From NCBI GenBank assembly GCA_009739215.1, contig VSJF01000002.1:2170001-2234000 (forward strand): DNA of 64,000 bases. Reading direction: 5' to 3'. Every line of letters starts with the position of its first letter. The first letter of the stretch is position 1. Below the pieces are notes generated by a model. That model searched no databases. It was given only the letters and a program-made list of their open reading frames with translations, and was not told the DNA's origin. Below, piece after piece: positions 45,945-57,916 of this stretch. Source of the stretch: Floccularia luteovirens. Taxonomy: Eukaryota; Basidiomycota; Agaricomycetes; Agaricales; Squamanitaceae. The position numbers and the translations under genes are program-made.

Positions 45945-47814
45945 CTATGGGGGATTTGATCTCTGTGAAGCATGCGGGATCGAAGTCGGTATTGAAAACG
46001 GGAATGTCATGGCGCTCTTTTGTTCAGATTGAGACATAAAAGTTGGCCTCATTTCTGGATCAGAAAATGAATTTCTATCGTTGGTAGCCGGAGCGACGAT
46101 GCTGTTATCACGTCGCTGACGAGAAGCGTCTAAGATTGAAATTCCGTCAGACTTACTAACTAGGGTCAAGGATATATTCTTACCATATAAATGTATAAGA
46201 ATTCTTTGAGACATTATCCAAGATACACAGTATCCCAGGGACGCACTACTCCAGGTTCAGGCTGGGGTTAAATTAGAAGAGGAGCTTACGAGACTCACGC
46301 GGCATTCTACGAAAACGAAGATCTACAATTTAGTTATGACGATAGAAAAGAAGAATAGATTCTTGCCTGAATATCTTGACTTGATTTGTACAGGATCAAA
46401 TTGAGAATATTCACAGCTTTCAAGGAGTTAGAACAGCTAAGCAACAAGGATACATAGCTTCTCACCAGTTAAGGCAAATAGATAACCTAAACCATCGTAA
46501 AGCATCCTTTTACAATTACACGTAAGAAATTTTACATATCGAGGAAAAAATAACGCATACATCTTCGTTATTTTTGACACCCTATACCTTGATTATTAGA
46601 GAACACATAAGAATACAAATTAGAACCCACATGGAATTTGTTGTAGTTAACTTATATTTGAGTAGATATAGAACAGACATCGTTGTGACAATGACATCGT
46701 AGATGATGGCGATGGCATAGTAGATCCAAGCCCCAAGCCTTACCACCTCGCTAAATGCTCGGCAGCTATATTACGTGTCAACACGGTGTTCATTACCCAA
46801 GAAATAACATGTGTGCTCACTTTCCCTAATAATAGTGATTGACACGGGTTAACAGACGAGGGTTAGATCCTGAAAATTACTCACTCTCCCAAACTCGTGA
46901 TTGAGAAGGGCTAAAGTTAACAAATGAGATTTTAAAAATCACAAGTGTGTTAAAGGACTTGCGTTTTCTCTGGATCAGCGTAGTAACCCATTGTAACTTA
47001 TGTGGCCAGCTCAGTTCAAGAGTACAGCGAGACTCATAAGCGACTTACAGTGCACGAAACGATGTAAATGGCTATCAACAGCCCGCCAATCAAGCGAGAC
47101 CTTTGTGATAGATTATAAGTTCTAAGGTATTCGGATGATGTATCAGCCAACAACGACAGGAAGAATTAGGAGCTTAAGCGCTGTCACCTCACTCCAAGTA
47201 TTGCTTGGGAAACCATGGCTTGCAGGACTGCATGAACAATTTTCCGTGATGACACGTATCGGTCATGAGCTTTCGACATACGTACCTTTGAATGCAGGTG
47301 GTAGAAGATAGAATTTCTCGCATGTTTCTTGGGTAAAGTCGCCATAAAAGAATCCGACCTGCAATAATGGATAACATAAGCCACTTGATAATTGTTGTTC
47401 AAGGCTCGGATGACCAACACTGCTAAGCAGAAGGACTGATATGCTGACAGAACTACGTCCAAAAATTCAAAAGTAGACATCATCAGAATGAACAAAAATA
47501 ACATCGCACTGCCAGGACACTTACCGAATAAGAACAAAGAGTACAGCAGATAAGCTGCACCGACCCGCATTAGCCCAGTGCAATGAGGATTATCGTGAAA
47601 AGCCGGAGTGTACCTCACTCTTCGTGATCTCCACTGCTCTTTGTAGAATCGATAAGCTGTTGGATATGTTTCCAAGTAACTGTACAATAGACCGCATCAA
47701 TAGTGCTACTCCACTACGATGGAAAGATACGGACTCGTATAAGGCTACTGCTATGGATGCCACGCGCATGTAGGCTCCAATTGTGTAGGCATGCCTTGAT
47801 GATGGATCCTTCAT
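45945..47814 (-). CDS. DUF6533-type seven-helix membrane protein, second copy
   Basis: ATG 47814 gives MKDPSSRHAYTIGAYMRVAS, then AVALYDYLETYPTAYRFYKE across an intron; YDYLxTxxxxYRFYK is the DUF6533 signature. Exons then give AAYLLYSLFLFG, FFYGDFTQETCEKFYLLPPA, VLQAMVSQAILGVR and YNLSQRSRLIGGLLIAIYIV. Further down, WIYYAIAIIYDVIVTTMSVL and LYDGLGYLFALT are late helices, and GYCVSWIMSQRILIHLY joins the last exon (46133-45945), a hydrophilic tail rich in Ser and Pro. The segment 46860-47040 is not fully resolved. An upstream in-frame ATG at 47874 is possible. Function unknown. The first member of this family is at 8201-9501; the two are not adjacent and differ widely. Confidence 0.68.
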
Positions 47815-49104
47815 ATATCCACTGCCTTCCGCAAATGAATAGGGATGGGTTACAACAGTAGGTTGGTGATACAACAGGTAGAGGGCCTCCAGTTGAAATG
47901 GTTGAACGGTGTTCGTGGCTGAGATGGCCAGTTCTTGATGGACAGAGCGCCCACCCCCTGAGTGTTGACAGTTACATTACAGGGTTGATCCTGAGGCGAA
48001 GGCTACTTAGGGACATATCATAGATTGTTTGTCAATCAATCGGGTGTGACTATGTTCAATGATCATCAGTATTACATACGCAGCTGCACATGTGGGACAG
48101 GTCATAGTCACTAATAATTAATAAGTAGCCGCTGGTCTTGGTAGGTCTCTGGACGCGGTCTACCGGCATCAATTGAGATGCCAAGGCATCTGTCTCTGCA
48201 TACTGCACCAACGGCAAGGCGGCCTCTACACCGTTAGTGAAAGATTTGATACCTATTGGATGTCATCAGTCGTCCTGAGAAACAAGTTCCTCTTTCTGGA
48301 GCGACAATGGCATCCACCAGCAACGAATGTTAACTTCCAAATCGAAAATAAACTATTTCACCCTTAAAGCTATGAATTGAGATGAAAGCACAGCAAGCAG
48401 GACACTAAATTATATTGAAACACGTACCACGAAGATCTTCAAGGGTAATCATATTGAATTTAAATTACATTACACTACCGTAGGACCGTACCGGTGCTCC
48501 GAGTGATACATCTGTGCAGCAATCAGGTTGCAAATTACAGGAAACCGGAGTGTGACCGCTCCAGCCCGTGCCCGAGTCCAAGGCCTAGATCTGCGCCGAT
48601 ACACATCAGGATGAACACCAACGTCATTGTCTTCAGTCATTGCCTTCATCCCGACAACAAGAGCGGCAAATACAAAAAGAACAAAGCATACCATATGGTG
48701 TATCGCTGTGGTGGTACATGTAACGAACGACTTGCAGCCTCGTTGATCGGACCGTTGACAGAATCAACGGGTATTCTACGCATCGTACATCCGCGTCCAG
48801 CTTGAAACCAAGAAAATTTGGACGTGGATTGATGGGCACCTCATGTTACTTCTACTAATACATATTACCCACCTCTGACTCCGTTTTGGACGGGGGGAGC
48901 ATCATAAGGTCCTTCTACACAGCATTTGACCGGTTACACGGAATGCTGGGCGGAATCACAAACAGTCAAAAGAAGAACAAGCTCATACAGGAAAGTGAGT
49001 TATGTTATTAAACAAGTCTAAAATATGAGCATGGTTGAGATAATTGTACCCTGGCTCCCTGCGCAAAGGGTAAACGTCTATCCGAAAATCCGCGTGAATA
49101 TATA
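47815..49104. other. Region without a supported gene
   Basis: 1.29 kb between the DUF6533 gene and the last exon I can support of the Zn2Cys6 regulator. It may hold the missing C-terminal exons of that regulator, but I could not assemble them. A plus frame at 48494-48805 has no family resemblance. Confidence 0.4.
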
Positions 49105-50554
49105 CTATCTGCATGATGATACGGTCATATGGAGTTGAAGAATGCTTGCCCAAGTCGATCGCCTGCGATTTCGCTCGATTTCTGAAGTATGTAGTTGTAT
49201 TGCATTTTGATCAGAAAGTCCAAGGTCCATTGCCATGCGCATAGCCATCTGGCAATAGGCTCTGAAACCTGATTTCCGGTCAGCAAGTAGATGAAAGCAT
49301 GACATGGCAGTCACATACCAGATATTCGGTTGCTCTTGTATTCTGACCATGAGAGGAGTATTAGGGCGTGCAATGTTTCCATTGTGGGTATATGCGCGAT
49401 AGATGATAGAATAGTCTGATAAAATAAGGGTGTAAACACAATGACCCTAGAGATAACGATTCTGAACTGACCTTGGCGTTATCCATGTATGCTTCTGCGA
49501 CATTATGCAGACCTCGAATGGCGAGTTCGGGAATATTAGAGTACCTTTGTTCCTCAGTGTTGGTTTGTGATTAAAGAAAAGAAAAGAAATAAGGAATACC
49601 TGGAACCCATAGCAGCGAGAGCATTTGATATTACTGGAGCGAGAGTCTGGTCCCAGAAATCTCCTAGGACCTCTTCATACGAGAAGAAAGTAAATTCTCC
49701 ACCCATGTGCTCAAAGAACAATTGAATATAATGGGGCATTAACGTAGGATGCGGATTTTCGGGATGTTCTGGATCGAATAAATGTATGTGCCGTGAATCA
49801 TGCTGGTGCAGGGATGAACGGTTTAGGTTATGTTGTAGTAGATGCGGCGATGCAGCCGATGTATAGTTGTATGAAGCGTGTTCAGTACGTGACGTATGAT
49901 ATGAAGGCATGGCAGAAGAGCTGGTTGAACTACCAGCGTTTGCAAGTCATAGGTGGAAATTACGGTGGAATTACTCACCTGTTTATCTCCCCTGAACGAC
50001 GGTTATCTGGTGGGTACGACTGGTATCTGCCACTACAATCTATGTCTGCAGACACGAGACCACTTGCTTTGGGTGAATGTGACGATGAGCGAGGGTGAGG
50101 GCTGGAGGAAATAGAAGGGCTGGAAGAACTGGAAGCCACAGAAAACGCATCAAGAACAGGGTTTATTTCAGTTCTTCAGGGTTCTTAATGGACGATTTGG
50201 GACAGTTGTGGACGCGAACTCACCTCGAATCTACGGCATATGTGGCTGGGGAGTTTGGACCAGCGATTGCACGACTACGCTCGGCGAAATACCGTTCTCT
50301 GTCGCGAAAGCGGCAAGGGATCTTTGCGGCTTTGCAGGCATCGCATTTTGTTTCGGGTGACGGCTGCAGACACTTGATCTTCTTAAGACGACTATCAAAT
50401 GGGGCTGGTCAGGATCGAAAAAAAAAGTGGCAGATGGGGAATGGGCAAACCAATTGTCACAAGAGGTTACGAGACGCGGGCGCTTTTTGTGACCCTGGTT
50501 ATGCTGAGGAGACTCGATGATGAACTGGAAGGAGTCATCCATTGTAAAAGACAT
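49105..50554 (-). CDS. Zn(II)2Cys6 transcription factor, C-terminal end unresolved
   Basis: ATG 50554 gives MSFTMDDSFQFIIESPQHNQ, then KKRPRLVTSCDN; after an intron the zinc cluster continues CRLKKIKCLQPSPETKCDAC and KAAKIPCRFRDRERYFAERS, giving all six cysteines of the binuclear cluster. A Ser-rich linker (SSSPHPRSSSHSPKASGLV) leads to the middle homology region: NPHPTLMPHYIQLFFEHMGG, FTFFSYEEVLGDFWDQTLAP, SNIPELAIRGLHNVAEAYMD, HIPTMETLHALILLSW and GFRAYCQMAMRMAMDLGLSD, then ERNRRRSTWASILQLHMTVS. The frame stops at 49105 soon after. Regulators of this type normally continue another 250-400 residues, so either exons in 48000-49100 were missed or the gene is truncated. Nuclear; targets unknown. 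Confidence 0.78.
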
Positions 50555-51790
50555 GGAGGAGAGAAGGGGGATATGGGGGGATAGAGGATGGAGAGGAGAG
50601 CCTATATATGAGATCGGAGGAGTTGCGACGGTCACGGGAGAAAGCGAACGCGGCAAAGAAAAAACGAGGAGATTGGAAAAGAAAGACCGGAAATATAAAG
50701 GATTTTAACACAGCGGTGCACCAACCAGCGAGTGACGCCCTCCAAAGGGATCCCTGCCAACACCTGCCTCCGATCGGATCTTCACCCGACTGAAATGGTT
50801 GCAAACATTTGCAATCTTCACACAGCCTATCCTGGCGAATAACCGCCCGAGAGATCAACACCCCGGGCTTCATCAAACAGTTCCACTGTCACAGGTCCTA
50901 AATCACCAGTAACTCTCCTTCGTCGCTTAGTTGCAGAAAGCGTGGGTTCATTTTACGTATAAATCAAAATTAGCATCACTTTTCTCTCCTTCCACATGTA
51001 TGTCTACTATGCAGCCTTAGTCCCACTCATCCTCTCCCTGCTGACCAGCTGACTAAGCCCTCCAAACTCTGTCAGCAATCGTTAAATCTCAGTCAAAATC
51101 TCACCCAGAATAGATCCACTATGCCCTTTGTGTCCGCTTGGCCCTGTTGTTGCCTATTGTCCATTCTCCCTCGCGAGCACGTGCTATCCATCGCCGCGGC
51201 TTTCACCACCAAGATCGCGCTTTAGAAATTACGAGACGAGATATCTTGGAGATCCTTAGTTTATTATTCTCATCATTTTTTACCTGAATTTCCTCCGTCG
51301 TCTATGCAACGGTCCATCGGTTCGTCCCCTTCCTTCCGCCTGCGACTCTAGCCACCCAAAACTTTCTATATCGATCAGGGTCCAAATCACGTCGGATTCT
51401 ATTGCACCATCTGGGGTCTTCGCTACATGTTCTGATTGATCTAGACCTTGACCATACATACATCCTTCGTCGTCATATACTGAGCAATATTATGATTTAC
51501 CAATCCCTTACCATTCGATCAGTGTTGGAGTTGATAGCAGATAAGGATCCCACACACAATGGCCGCGTGGTCCGTGCTTCATTTACGGTAATCAATTGGA
51601 GCCAGTAATTGCACTCTTCCTCTCCCCTCACTCGATCACATTACACTAGCCTCGGATTCATCCATGAAACAACCAAATAAAATATTCTCCATAATTCGAT
51701 CTCCCATAGATTGGCTACGCCTGGTCCATTATAATATCCAATTACTATAGAACTCTACTGTCTTTCCATACTCGTGTTAGCTCCATCGAC
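50555..51790. other. Intergenic, 1.2 kb, no gene seen
   Basis: Long 5' region of the Zn2Cys6 regulator reaching to the 3' end of the transporter gene. No coding signal, no repeats recognised. Long promoters are common for regulators. Confidence 0.5.
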
Positions 51791-53567
51791 TCACTGCCAC
51801 CGTTCTCTCTGCTCATCTGCAACCCCTTGCCTGACAAACCCATCATTTTGAGTGTTCCAGATCCGCGCATCACCATCTTCCTCGACATTGGAAGAACGGA
51901 ACATGGCACGGTCATTTAGCGGAACGTTATCCTAAAAATACATGAGATTTGGCTGTCTTCTAAAGCAATTCTGGCTCAATGGAATTACCTCAGTATCGTG
52001 ACTCCCACGCGAGTCTCTCAATGGTGCTCTTTCTTCGGCAAGGATTTGGTAGCCGTCACCTCCATTGACTCTCTCGTCAGGTGATATTGGATTGCCATGA
52101 GCATCTAATGGCACTGGTGATTCGATCGATTTTTGGTATTTGTGGTATGTGAAAAGTGAAATTCCTGATCAATATCTTTTTAGCACGACAAAGAGATAAC
52201 AAAGTAGAGATCAGCACTTACCACAAACTGTGATCGCAACTCCAGTGATGTTAAGGGGTGTAAGTTCATCGCCGAAGACCCAAGCGGATATTGTAATAGT
52301 GGACACCTCCTTGGCAATTCCGGCAATTGACATCGGGACGACTCCCGTGCGCTGGATTATGCTGCGATGCTTGAGAAATAAGCAAGACAGATCGAGATTT
52401 TGAAGGGACATACTAAAATTCGCTGAGAACCATGCAAAATGCTATCACGCCAGGTGCAGTCAAATAGAACAACGTTTCACATATTTTTGTAATACCATCG
52501 AAAAAGGCACTGCGAAATAGAGCTGCCCACGAATCGATCATTAAACTGACCAGCGCAAGGGTAATTCCCATCGTAGGTGACAGCCAGTAGAGGGTGGCAG
52601 CAGGGTTATCCATCCCCATCTTCTTATTCCTCAAAAGGAGTTGTGTAAGACTCCAACGCAGTCCTCCAAGTGCACTTGCGCTCAACACTAAGATAAGGCC
52701 ATGCAACACGAAGTGTGTTTCCGTTGCCACCATAAGAAGGACTCCAGAAAATATTAGGAATATGACAGCCACAAGACGCCACGAAAACTTCTCCAATCGG
52801 AACAAAAATGCAAATATAAGAACGAATATTAGCGACGATGATTTGCACATCGCTAACCATACAGTTAGCTATAAATTATAAAGCTGTTTGCAGTGAAACC
52901 TACTATAAAACGATAAGGTAATGGTTTGCAATGACAGGTTCGAAAATCCGATATCCAAACTCGTAGCCACTGCAGTTGGGACGATCTTCTTTCTAAATAT
53001 ATGCCCTCGGATCAGTATAGATAGTCAGGTGGCGAAGAGTGGTGTACAATGGTGAACAAGACATGAACGTAATCGTTCAGCTGATTGAACCAATGGCATG
53101 CAGGGAACACGTGTAAAGACTGAAGCTCACCCATATTCTATACGAGTCGGTCGACCAGGTGGTCGAAATTTGGCTGGCCAACAAAAGCGCAACATAGCAG
53201 CTAAGGCGAACTGGACGAACATATGAAATGTCGTCACGAAGAGTGGTGATGGGAAGGCGAAGTGGTCGTCTGAGAACATCCATTTGTTATACACTGAGAG
53301 AATAGTGGCGAAGAAGAACCTAGATGTGTATCACTGTCGTGAATATTGGGCCACAGAGAATAACATGTTATGGTACCATGATGCAATGAACAAGGCATTG
53401 ATAATGGCATCCCTCCACCAGAGTCGTTTCTTCTCTGCTATAGAAGCGAGGTGAATTTCGCCTTGGTCAAGGCTGTTGGCATCGTTAGCTACGTGCAAAG
53501 GCACAGGTTGACTCGTGAGGTTGGCTAGCCGGCCACTCAGTGGATATTCATCCGTTGGTAGTTCCAT
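51791..53567 (-). CDS. Triose-phosphate/nucleotide-sugar transporter, YMD8/SLC35C2 type
   Basis: A ten-helix DMT-superfamily transporter, probably Golgi or ER. ATG 53567 gives a polar N tail, then WWRDAIINALFIASWFFFAT, ILSVYNKWMFSDDHFAFPSP (the NKW motif) and TFHMFVQFALAAMLRFCWP. KKIVPTAVATSLDIGFSNLS and LQTITLSFYS continue, followed by MCKSSSLIFVLIFAFLFRLE, GLRWSLTQLLLRNKKMGMDN and PAATLYWLSPTMGITLALVS. RTGVVPMSIAGIAKEVSTIT and NITGVAITVCGISLFTYHKY close the domain. A hydrophilic tail ends ERWQ at 51791. The G-[LI]-RW-[ST]-LTQ-[IL]-LL block fits SLC35C2/YMD8 rather than plastid or GDP-mannose carriers. About 430 residues, seven or eight exons. Confidence 0.85.
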
Positions 53568-53773
53568 CGACCATTGAGCCGAGACTCCGAGACGGAAAGT
53601 TCAGGCAAACTGACACGTGTACGTGTGGGGGAATTTGATCCCAAAATGGATAACAAGGGTCAGGGTTACTCTAGTCGCACTTTTTGTATTTTACATAAAT
53701 AAAACATGCAGCAATGAAATACAGTAAGTGACGTGTTCAATAAGGGTGCTCTCCCTCCAGGCTCACATACAAG

Positions 53774-54145
53774 CTAAATATATTTCATCGAAAAATTGGA
53801 TGACTTAACTATCTCGACAAAACAAACGTGTGATCGGGCCAAATCAACAATCTGATGTTTTACATAACTTTCCAAGTTTTGTGGACATTCTCCGACACAA
53901 GAGAATTGGTCTTCCACCATCACATGAGTGGTGTCAACCATTTTAGGGACATAATTCTGTTCATTATTAAGATCGTAGGGGTTAGTCCTGAGACAAGCAT
54001 GGATAATCCACTCATTATCCGGGGAAAGCCACTGCACTTCCACGGCTGTCGAAATGTGTGTGCCTCTAGCTGAATATGTTCCGGCATTAAAGGTGGGTGG
54101 AAATGAAATGATTCTGAGACTATCGTTGGAGACAATAGTAAGGAT
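53774..54145 (-). pseudogene. Open, protein-like segment without a start codon; gene fragment or missed exon
   Basis: A minus frame stays open for 123 codons from the TGA at 54146 down to the stop at 53774, with no ATG near its upstream end. It reads SNDSLRIISFPPTFNAGTYS, STAVEVQWLSPDNEWIIHAC, LRTNPYDLNNEQNYVPKMVD and so on, with balanced amino-acid use that looks like protein. I recognise no family. It could be the last exon of a gene whose first exon lies in 54150-54290, or a relic. Confidence 0.3.
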
Positions 54146-54299
54146 TCATACAATCCCGCGGAGACAGCTTTACATCATAGATTATCAGCCATCGGCGTGG
54201 GAGGACCTTCCCGCTTCAAAGGAGGGTTTAGGAACGAGGCTTCACGCCTATGGCAACATAGATCAGAATAGAACAGTCTATTCAAAAAGTGGGGAAACG

Positions 54300-54704
54300 T
54301 TACCAAGTTCGCCAGTGATCAAATTGCTTCTGGTGTAAAAAGTCCCTGAATGTCTCATTTTTCTTCAATTCAGATCTGAACTCTGCATGCTGCAGAAGTT
54401 CCAAATGATGGAGCGCATGCGGATAACTACACGATAAGAAGCTGTCAATATTGAATGACTGTTCAAGACAGATGGGCCACACTGTATGAATCGTGCATAA
54501 TCTTTTTCCTTGAAGTATAAGAGGTACTTCAAGAAATTTATGAATGCAGGCTGTTCCAAAATAATTCTGTTGTGCGAGAGTGTGAAGATAGAAAGGGTTG
54601 GCTAGTGATTGAACAAATTCCAATTCAAGCTCGAATCTTGCGCGATTCGCTGCCTTTGGATCCAAGTTTGGAGTTGATGGTATTTGCGATCCATCAACAT
54701 TCAT
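54300..54704 (-). CDS. MED31: Mediator subunit MED31 (SOH1) with an apparent single-base frameshift
   Basis: MED31 sits in the middle module of the Mediator complex of RNA polymerase II. ATG 54704 leads to NRARFELELEFVQSLANPFY and LHTLAQQNYF in one frame. The next conserved block, EQPAFINFLKYLLYFKEKDY then ARFI, is in another frame: one extra base lies in the run of four T (plus-strand AAAA 54558-54561). An intron with donor GTGTGG then joins to YPHALHHLELLQHAEFRSEL and KKNETFRDFLHQKQFDHWRT in proper phase with the second frame. So the whole family sequence is present, with a +1 slip. About 115 residues if corrected. MED31 is rarely lost, so a sequencing error is at least as likely as a real defect. 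Confidence 0.85.
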   Translation of the reverse strand: MNVDGSQIPSTPNLDPKAANRARFELELEFVQSLANPFYLHTLAQQNYFGTACIHKFLEVPLILQGKRLCTIHTVWPICLEQSFNIDSFLSCSYPHALHHLELLQHAEFRSELKKNETFRDFLHQKQFDHWRTW

Positions 54705-54893
54705 TTTTCTGTGTTAACAAACGATACAACACGAAACTAAAAAGTGTTACAGTAAATCATAATCGTGAAGAATGTTTGTTTGTTTCCATGGATTTTGGAC
54801 AACACAAATCAGGCACGTGCCGTCAGAAGTTACGCGTCTCCGCATAATCAATCCGCAGATTAAAAAGTATTACAAGGACGTTCGCAGAAAAAC
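54705..54893. promoter_or_regulatory. Bidirectional promoter between MED31 and UCH37
   Basis: 189 bases separate the two divergent start codons. A GGCACGTGCC-like palindrome (CACGTG) lies at about 54814-54819. Confidence 0.45.
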
Positions 54894-56086
54894 ATGGCAG
54901 ATGAAGATGACTCCAGTGGATGGCAGCTGACAGAGTCAGATCCGGGCGTGTTCACGTAAGTGTCATCTTTTAGCCTATCTCTTCTACGGATGGTAACTAA
55001 CCACATGCCGTCCCAGCGAGCTTCTCCGTACCCTCGGAGTACCTTTCATAGTTGATGACCTTTACTCTTTAGATGCTGAGTCCTTGGCGGCACTGCAACC
55101 TATTCATGCTCTAATTTTCTTGTTCAAATGGATTCCTGGGACATCGAATGATTCCTCGGGTTCATCTGGTGGAAGTTACGATACATCATTTCCAGGATTT
55201 TTTGCACAGCAAGTTGTAAACAATGCGTGTGCGACCCTCGCTGTGTTAAATGCTCTGGGAAATATCCCATCGCTGCAATGCGGGCCACAATTGGCGGAAC
55301 TTATGAAATTTTCGACGGGTATGGATCCTCAAACGAGGGGTTTAGTTGTCACAAATGCTGTTTGGCTCCGTGAGGCTCATAATTCGCTTTCTCCTCCGAA
55401 CGCGATCTCCCTGGACGGACTGGGCTTACCTAAAAAGAGCGAGGATGCCTACCATTTCGTTGTTTACGTCCCTATCATGGGAGCTTTGTATGAATTGGAT
55501 GGCTTGAAGCAGTATCCTATACGACATGGACCATTCGATGAATCGGGCGAGGGCTGGGTCAAAAGAGCTCGGTCCGTATAATTTATAACATCTTGTAACA
55601 TAATTCTTATGATAGTATAGTGAGGCTATTGAGGCCCGTATCAGCACATATCCCGTCGGCAGTGTAAGCTATGATTGTTTGAAGTATCTATTCAAATTGA
55701 TCGTCGATTCTGTTAATAGCTTGACTTTAGTCTCTTGGCTCTTCGGAGTGATCCACTTACTCGCCTGCAGACCCAATTGCAGCATCTACAGAATTCTGGA
55801 AACACATCAGAAGCAGGTGATATCCTTGCGCAGCTTACAAATGAGACGGCGAAAAGGGAACGATGGGCTGTAAGTTCCTATTTTATTTACTGTGGTCGGC
55901 AATTGATTTTCTGTTCTCTAGTTTGAAAACAGCCTCCGGAGGCATAATCACGTTGGCCTTATACACGCCCTCCTTTTGGCGCTGGCCAAAGGAGGTAGTT
56001 TATCCAAAGCTCGGAGTGATGCTGAGGTTATAATGAAGGAAAGAATTGAAAGACGGAAGGCGCAAGGGATCATGGACGATGACTGA
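54894..56086 (+). CDS. Ubiquitin carboxyl-terminal hydrolase, UCH37/UCHL5 type
   Basis: A cysteine deubiquitinase that in other eukaryotes binds the proteasome via Rpn13. ATG 54894 gives MADEDDSSGWQLTESDPGVF and TELLRTLGVPFIVDDLYSLD. PIHALIFLFKWIPG precedes FFAQQVVNNACATLAVLNAL, with the oxyanion Gln and nucleophile Cys (NNACAT). The crossover loop region follows, then EDAYHFVVYVPIMGALYELD, which supplies the catalytic His and Asp. The C-terminal ULD part has KRERWAFENSLRRHNHVGLI, LIHALLLALAKGGSLSKARS and ends RRKAQGIMDDD. The long C-terminal extension separates UCH37 from the short UCHL1/YUH1 type. About 330 residues, four or five exons. Confidence 0.92.
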
Positions 56087-57916
56087 TCACTCGCATTGTA
56101 CCTTAGTGTTGTTGATATGGGCTTAAAATTGAGCCATACCTCTCCCTGGCCATAACATCTCACGAGAAGTATACTGAGTCATACCAAACCATGCCATGCA
56201 ACCTGAATTCATAACGTATCTAGCCAATCTCGTGTTCTGATCAAGTTGTCTTAGCATTTTCCACCAACGTTACTAGATCGATGGACAAGGGGACAATAAT
56301 CTGCAGATATTGAATATTGGATGTTTGACGCTCTCAGCCTTGTTTACTTGCCACGAGATACAAGTCATCCGCGGAGAACAAAAAGGATTCAGGGTACTTG
56401 TAAAGATAATTACTTACGGCATCTTTCTCAGATGTTCCGACATAAGCATGACACCAACGTAGAAGAAACATACATATGTAGGCATCACAAACGCGCCGCA
56501 GTTTTTTTAACAAGGGCCGGCGTTATTTTTATTGCATTACTGGTGAAGTGCAAACTTTGCAGACAGAAGGAGAAATAACGAATGGGGTATTACCATTGGG
56601 ATATTGGTATCCTCACATACGTACCTAATTTTCGAGTATCATGTTGACGAGCTGGTGCTGACAATGCAATCGGTAGGTACACAGGTGCCAATGGTGCTTA
56701 CCTATTCTCGCGGACCGATGTCCTAAAATTGACGGTTTATGCCGGCAGTGGTTCTGATCGACTGACTAGAAGTAGTTAGTGTTCCTTATCATTTCAATCT
56801 GATGATCGTATATAGTGTATCTACCACTATCCTTTACCAGCCTTAACAGCTATATGTACCAAAAATACAAATTCGTTGATATTTTTGTTGTGGGAGCGAG
56901 ATGCTTTGAAATTCCCTGTCACAAAGGTCATCTGTCAACACGCACCCGTAACATACGAACACATGGCTTCGAACCTGACCCTCGGACCGCGGAACATGGT
57001 GTCCTGATCCGGTACATTATAACGACATCGGAGTGGTAATGATATCGAATTCCATTATGGGATTTTCTTTCAAGAATAAAATGGAAGTTTGTTGGTGTCA
57101 GGTCGCTCTCAATTGCAAGATGCCGAACTAAAAAAACAAAAGAACGCCCATGTGCGAAGAATTCATTCAATCCCTGAAAAAAGTTTCAGGATAGATCATG
57201 GTACTCGGGCTATTTCAGCTTTGGATTTGACCAGCGGCAACGTGAGGCGGCAAATTGCGGCAAGTCCCATGAGAAAATACATATTAGGAAAGCAGTGGGA
57301 ATAAGAAAATCGAAAAGATCATAGATGCTAATTTGAGTGCTATGATCCGGTATACCCCGCTAGCACTCACATCTCTTCTCAGTATCAACTCTGTTCTAAC
57401 AAGACAGAGATTGCACTGCAAAATGCTCTAGAGATACACAAGAGCCATTTGAATCCAGTTATGGAATTTCATAGCAAAGACTTAAATTGGGCCAGGGCTG
57501 TTAGCATCGACATCTAGGCTCTCGGAATCTCCGGTGGTGATAAGGGCACATGTGGTTCGCCTTTGTGCGCATAACCTTCCATCCTAACTGCAACCGGAAG
57601 GTGCCAATAATGGACTGCCACTTCATATTCTTGTCTCGTTCTGTCCAATAAATTGAATCCAGGGTCGTACAAACATGTAGTGAAGAATTTGACTGATGGA
57701 TTCACCATCACACAATTTAATCCTTTGGCTATCCAGCAACTGAAACCCTCCTTGGAATAATAACCGCCTGATCAGAAATTTTACAAGAAATTGTCAACCG
57801 ATCCATTCTTAGAAATTAGTTGTTCCTGTGAACGTCCAGAAATATCTTACACACTCCAGAGATCACGATGCATTGCAATTGTAATCGTAATATTTTTGTC
57901 AATTCAACTCTCACCC
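56087..57916. other. Intergenic, 1.8 kb, no gene supported
   Basis: The longest gene-poor stretch. A minus frame at 57514-57711 (KFFTTCLYDPGFNLLDRTRQ) is somewhat protein-like but has no partner exon or family. No terminal repeats or transposase pieces were found. Confidence 0.45.

Noticed and set aside
56960..57030. tRNA-like B box (GGTTCGAAGCC) on the minus strand
   Set aside because: The flanking bases do not pair into a T stem and no A box or acceptor stem is found.
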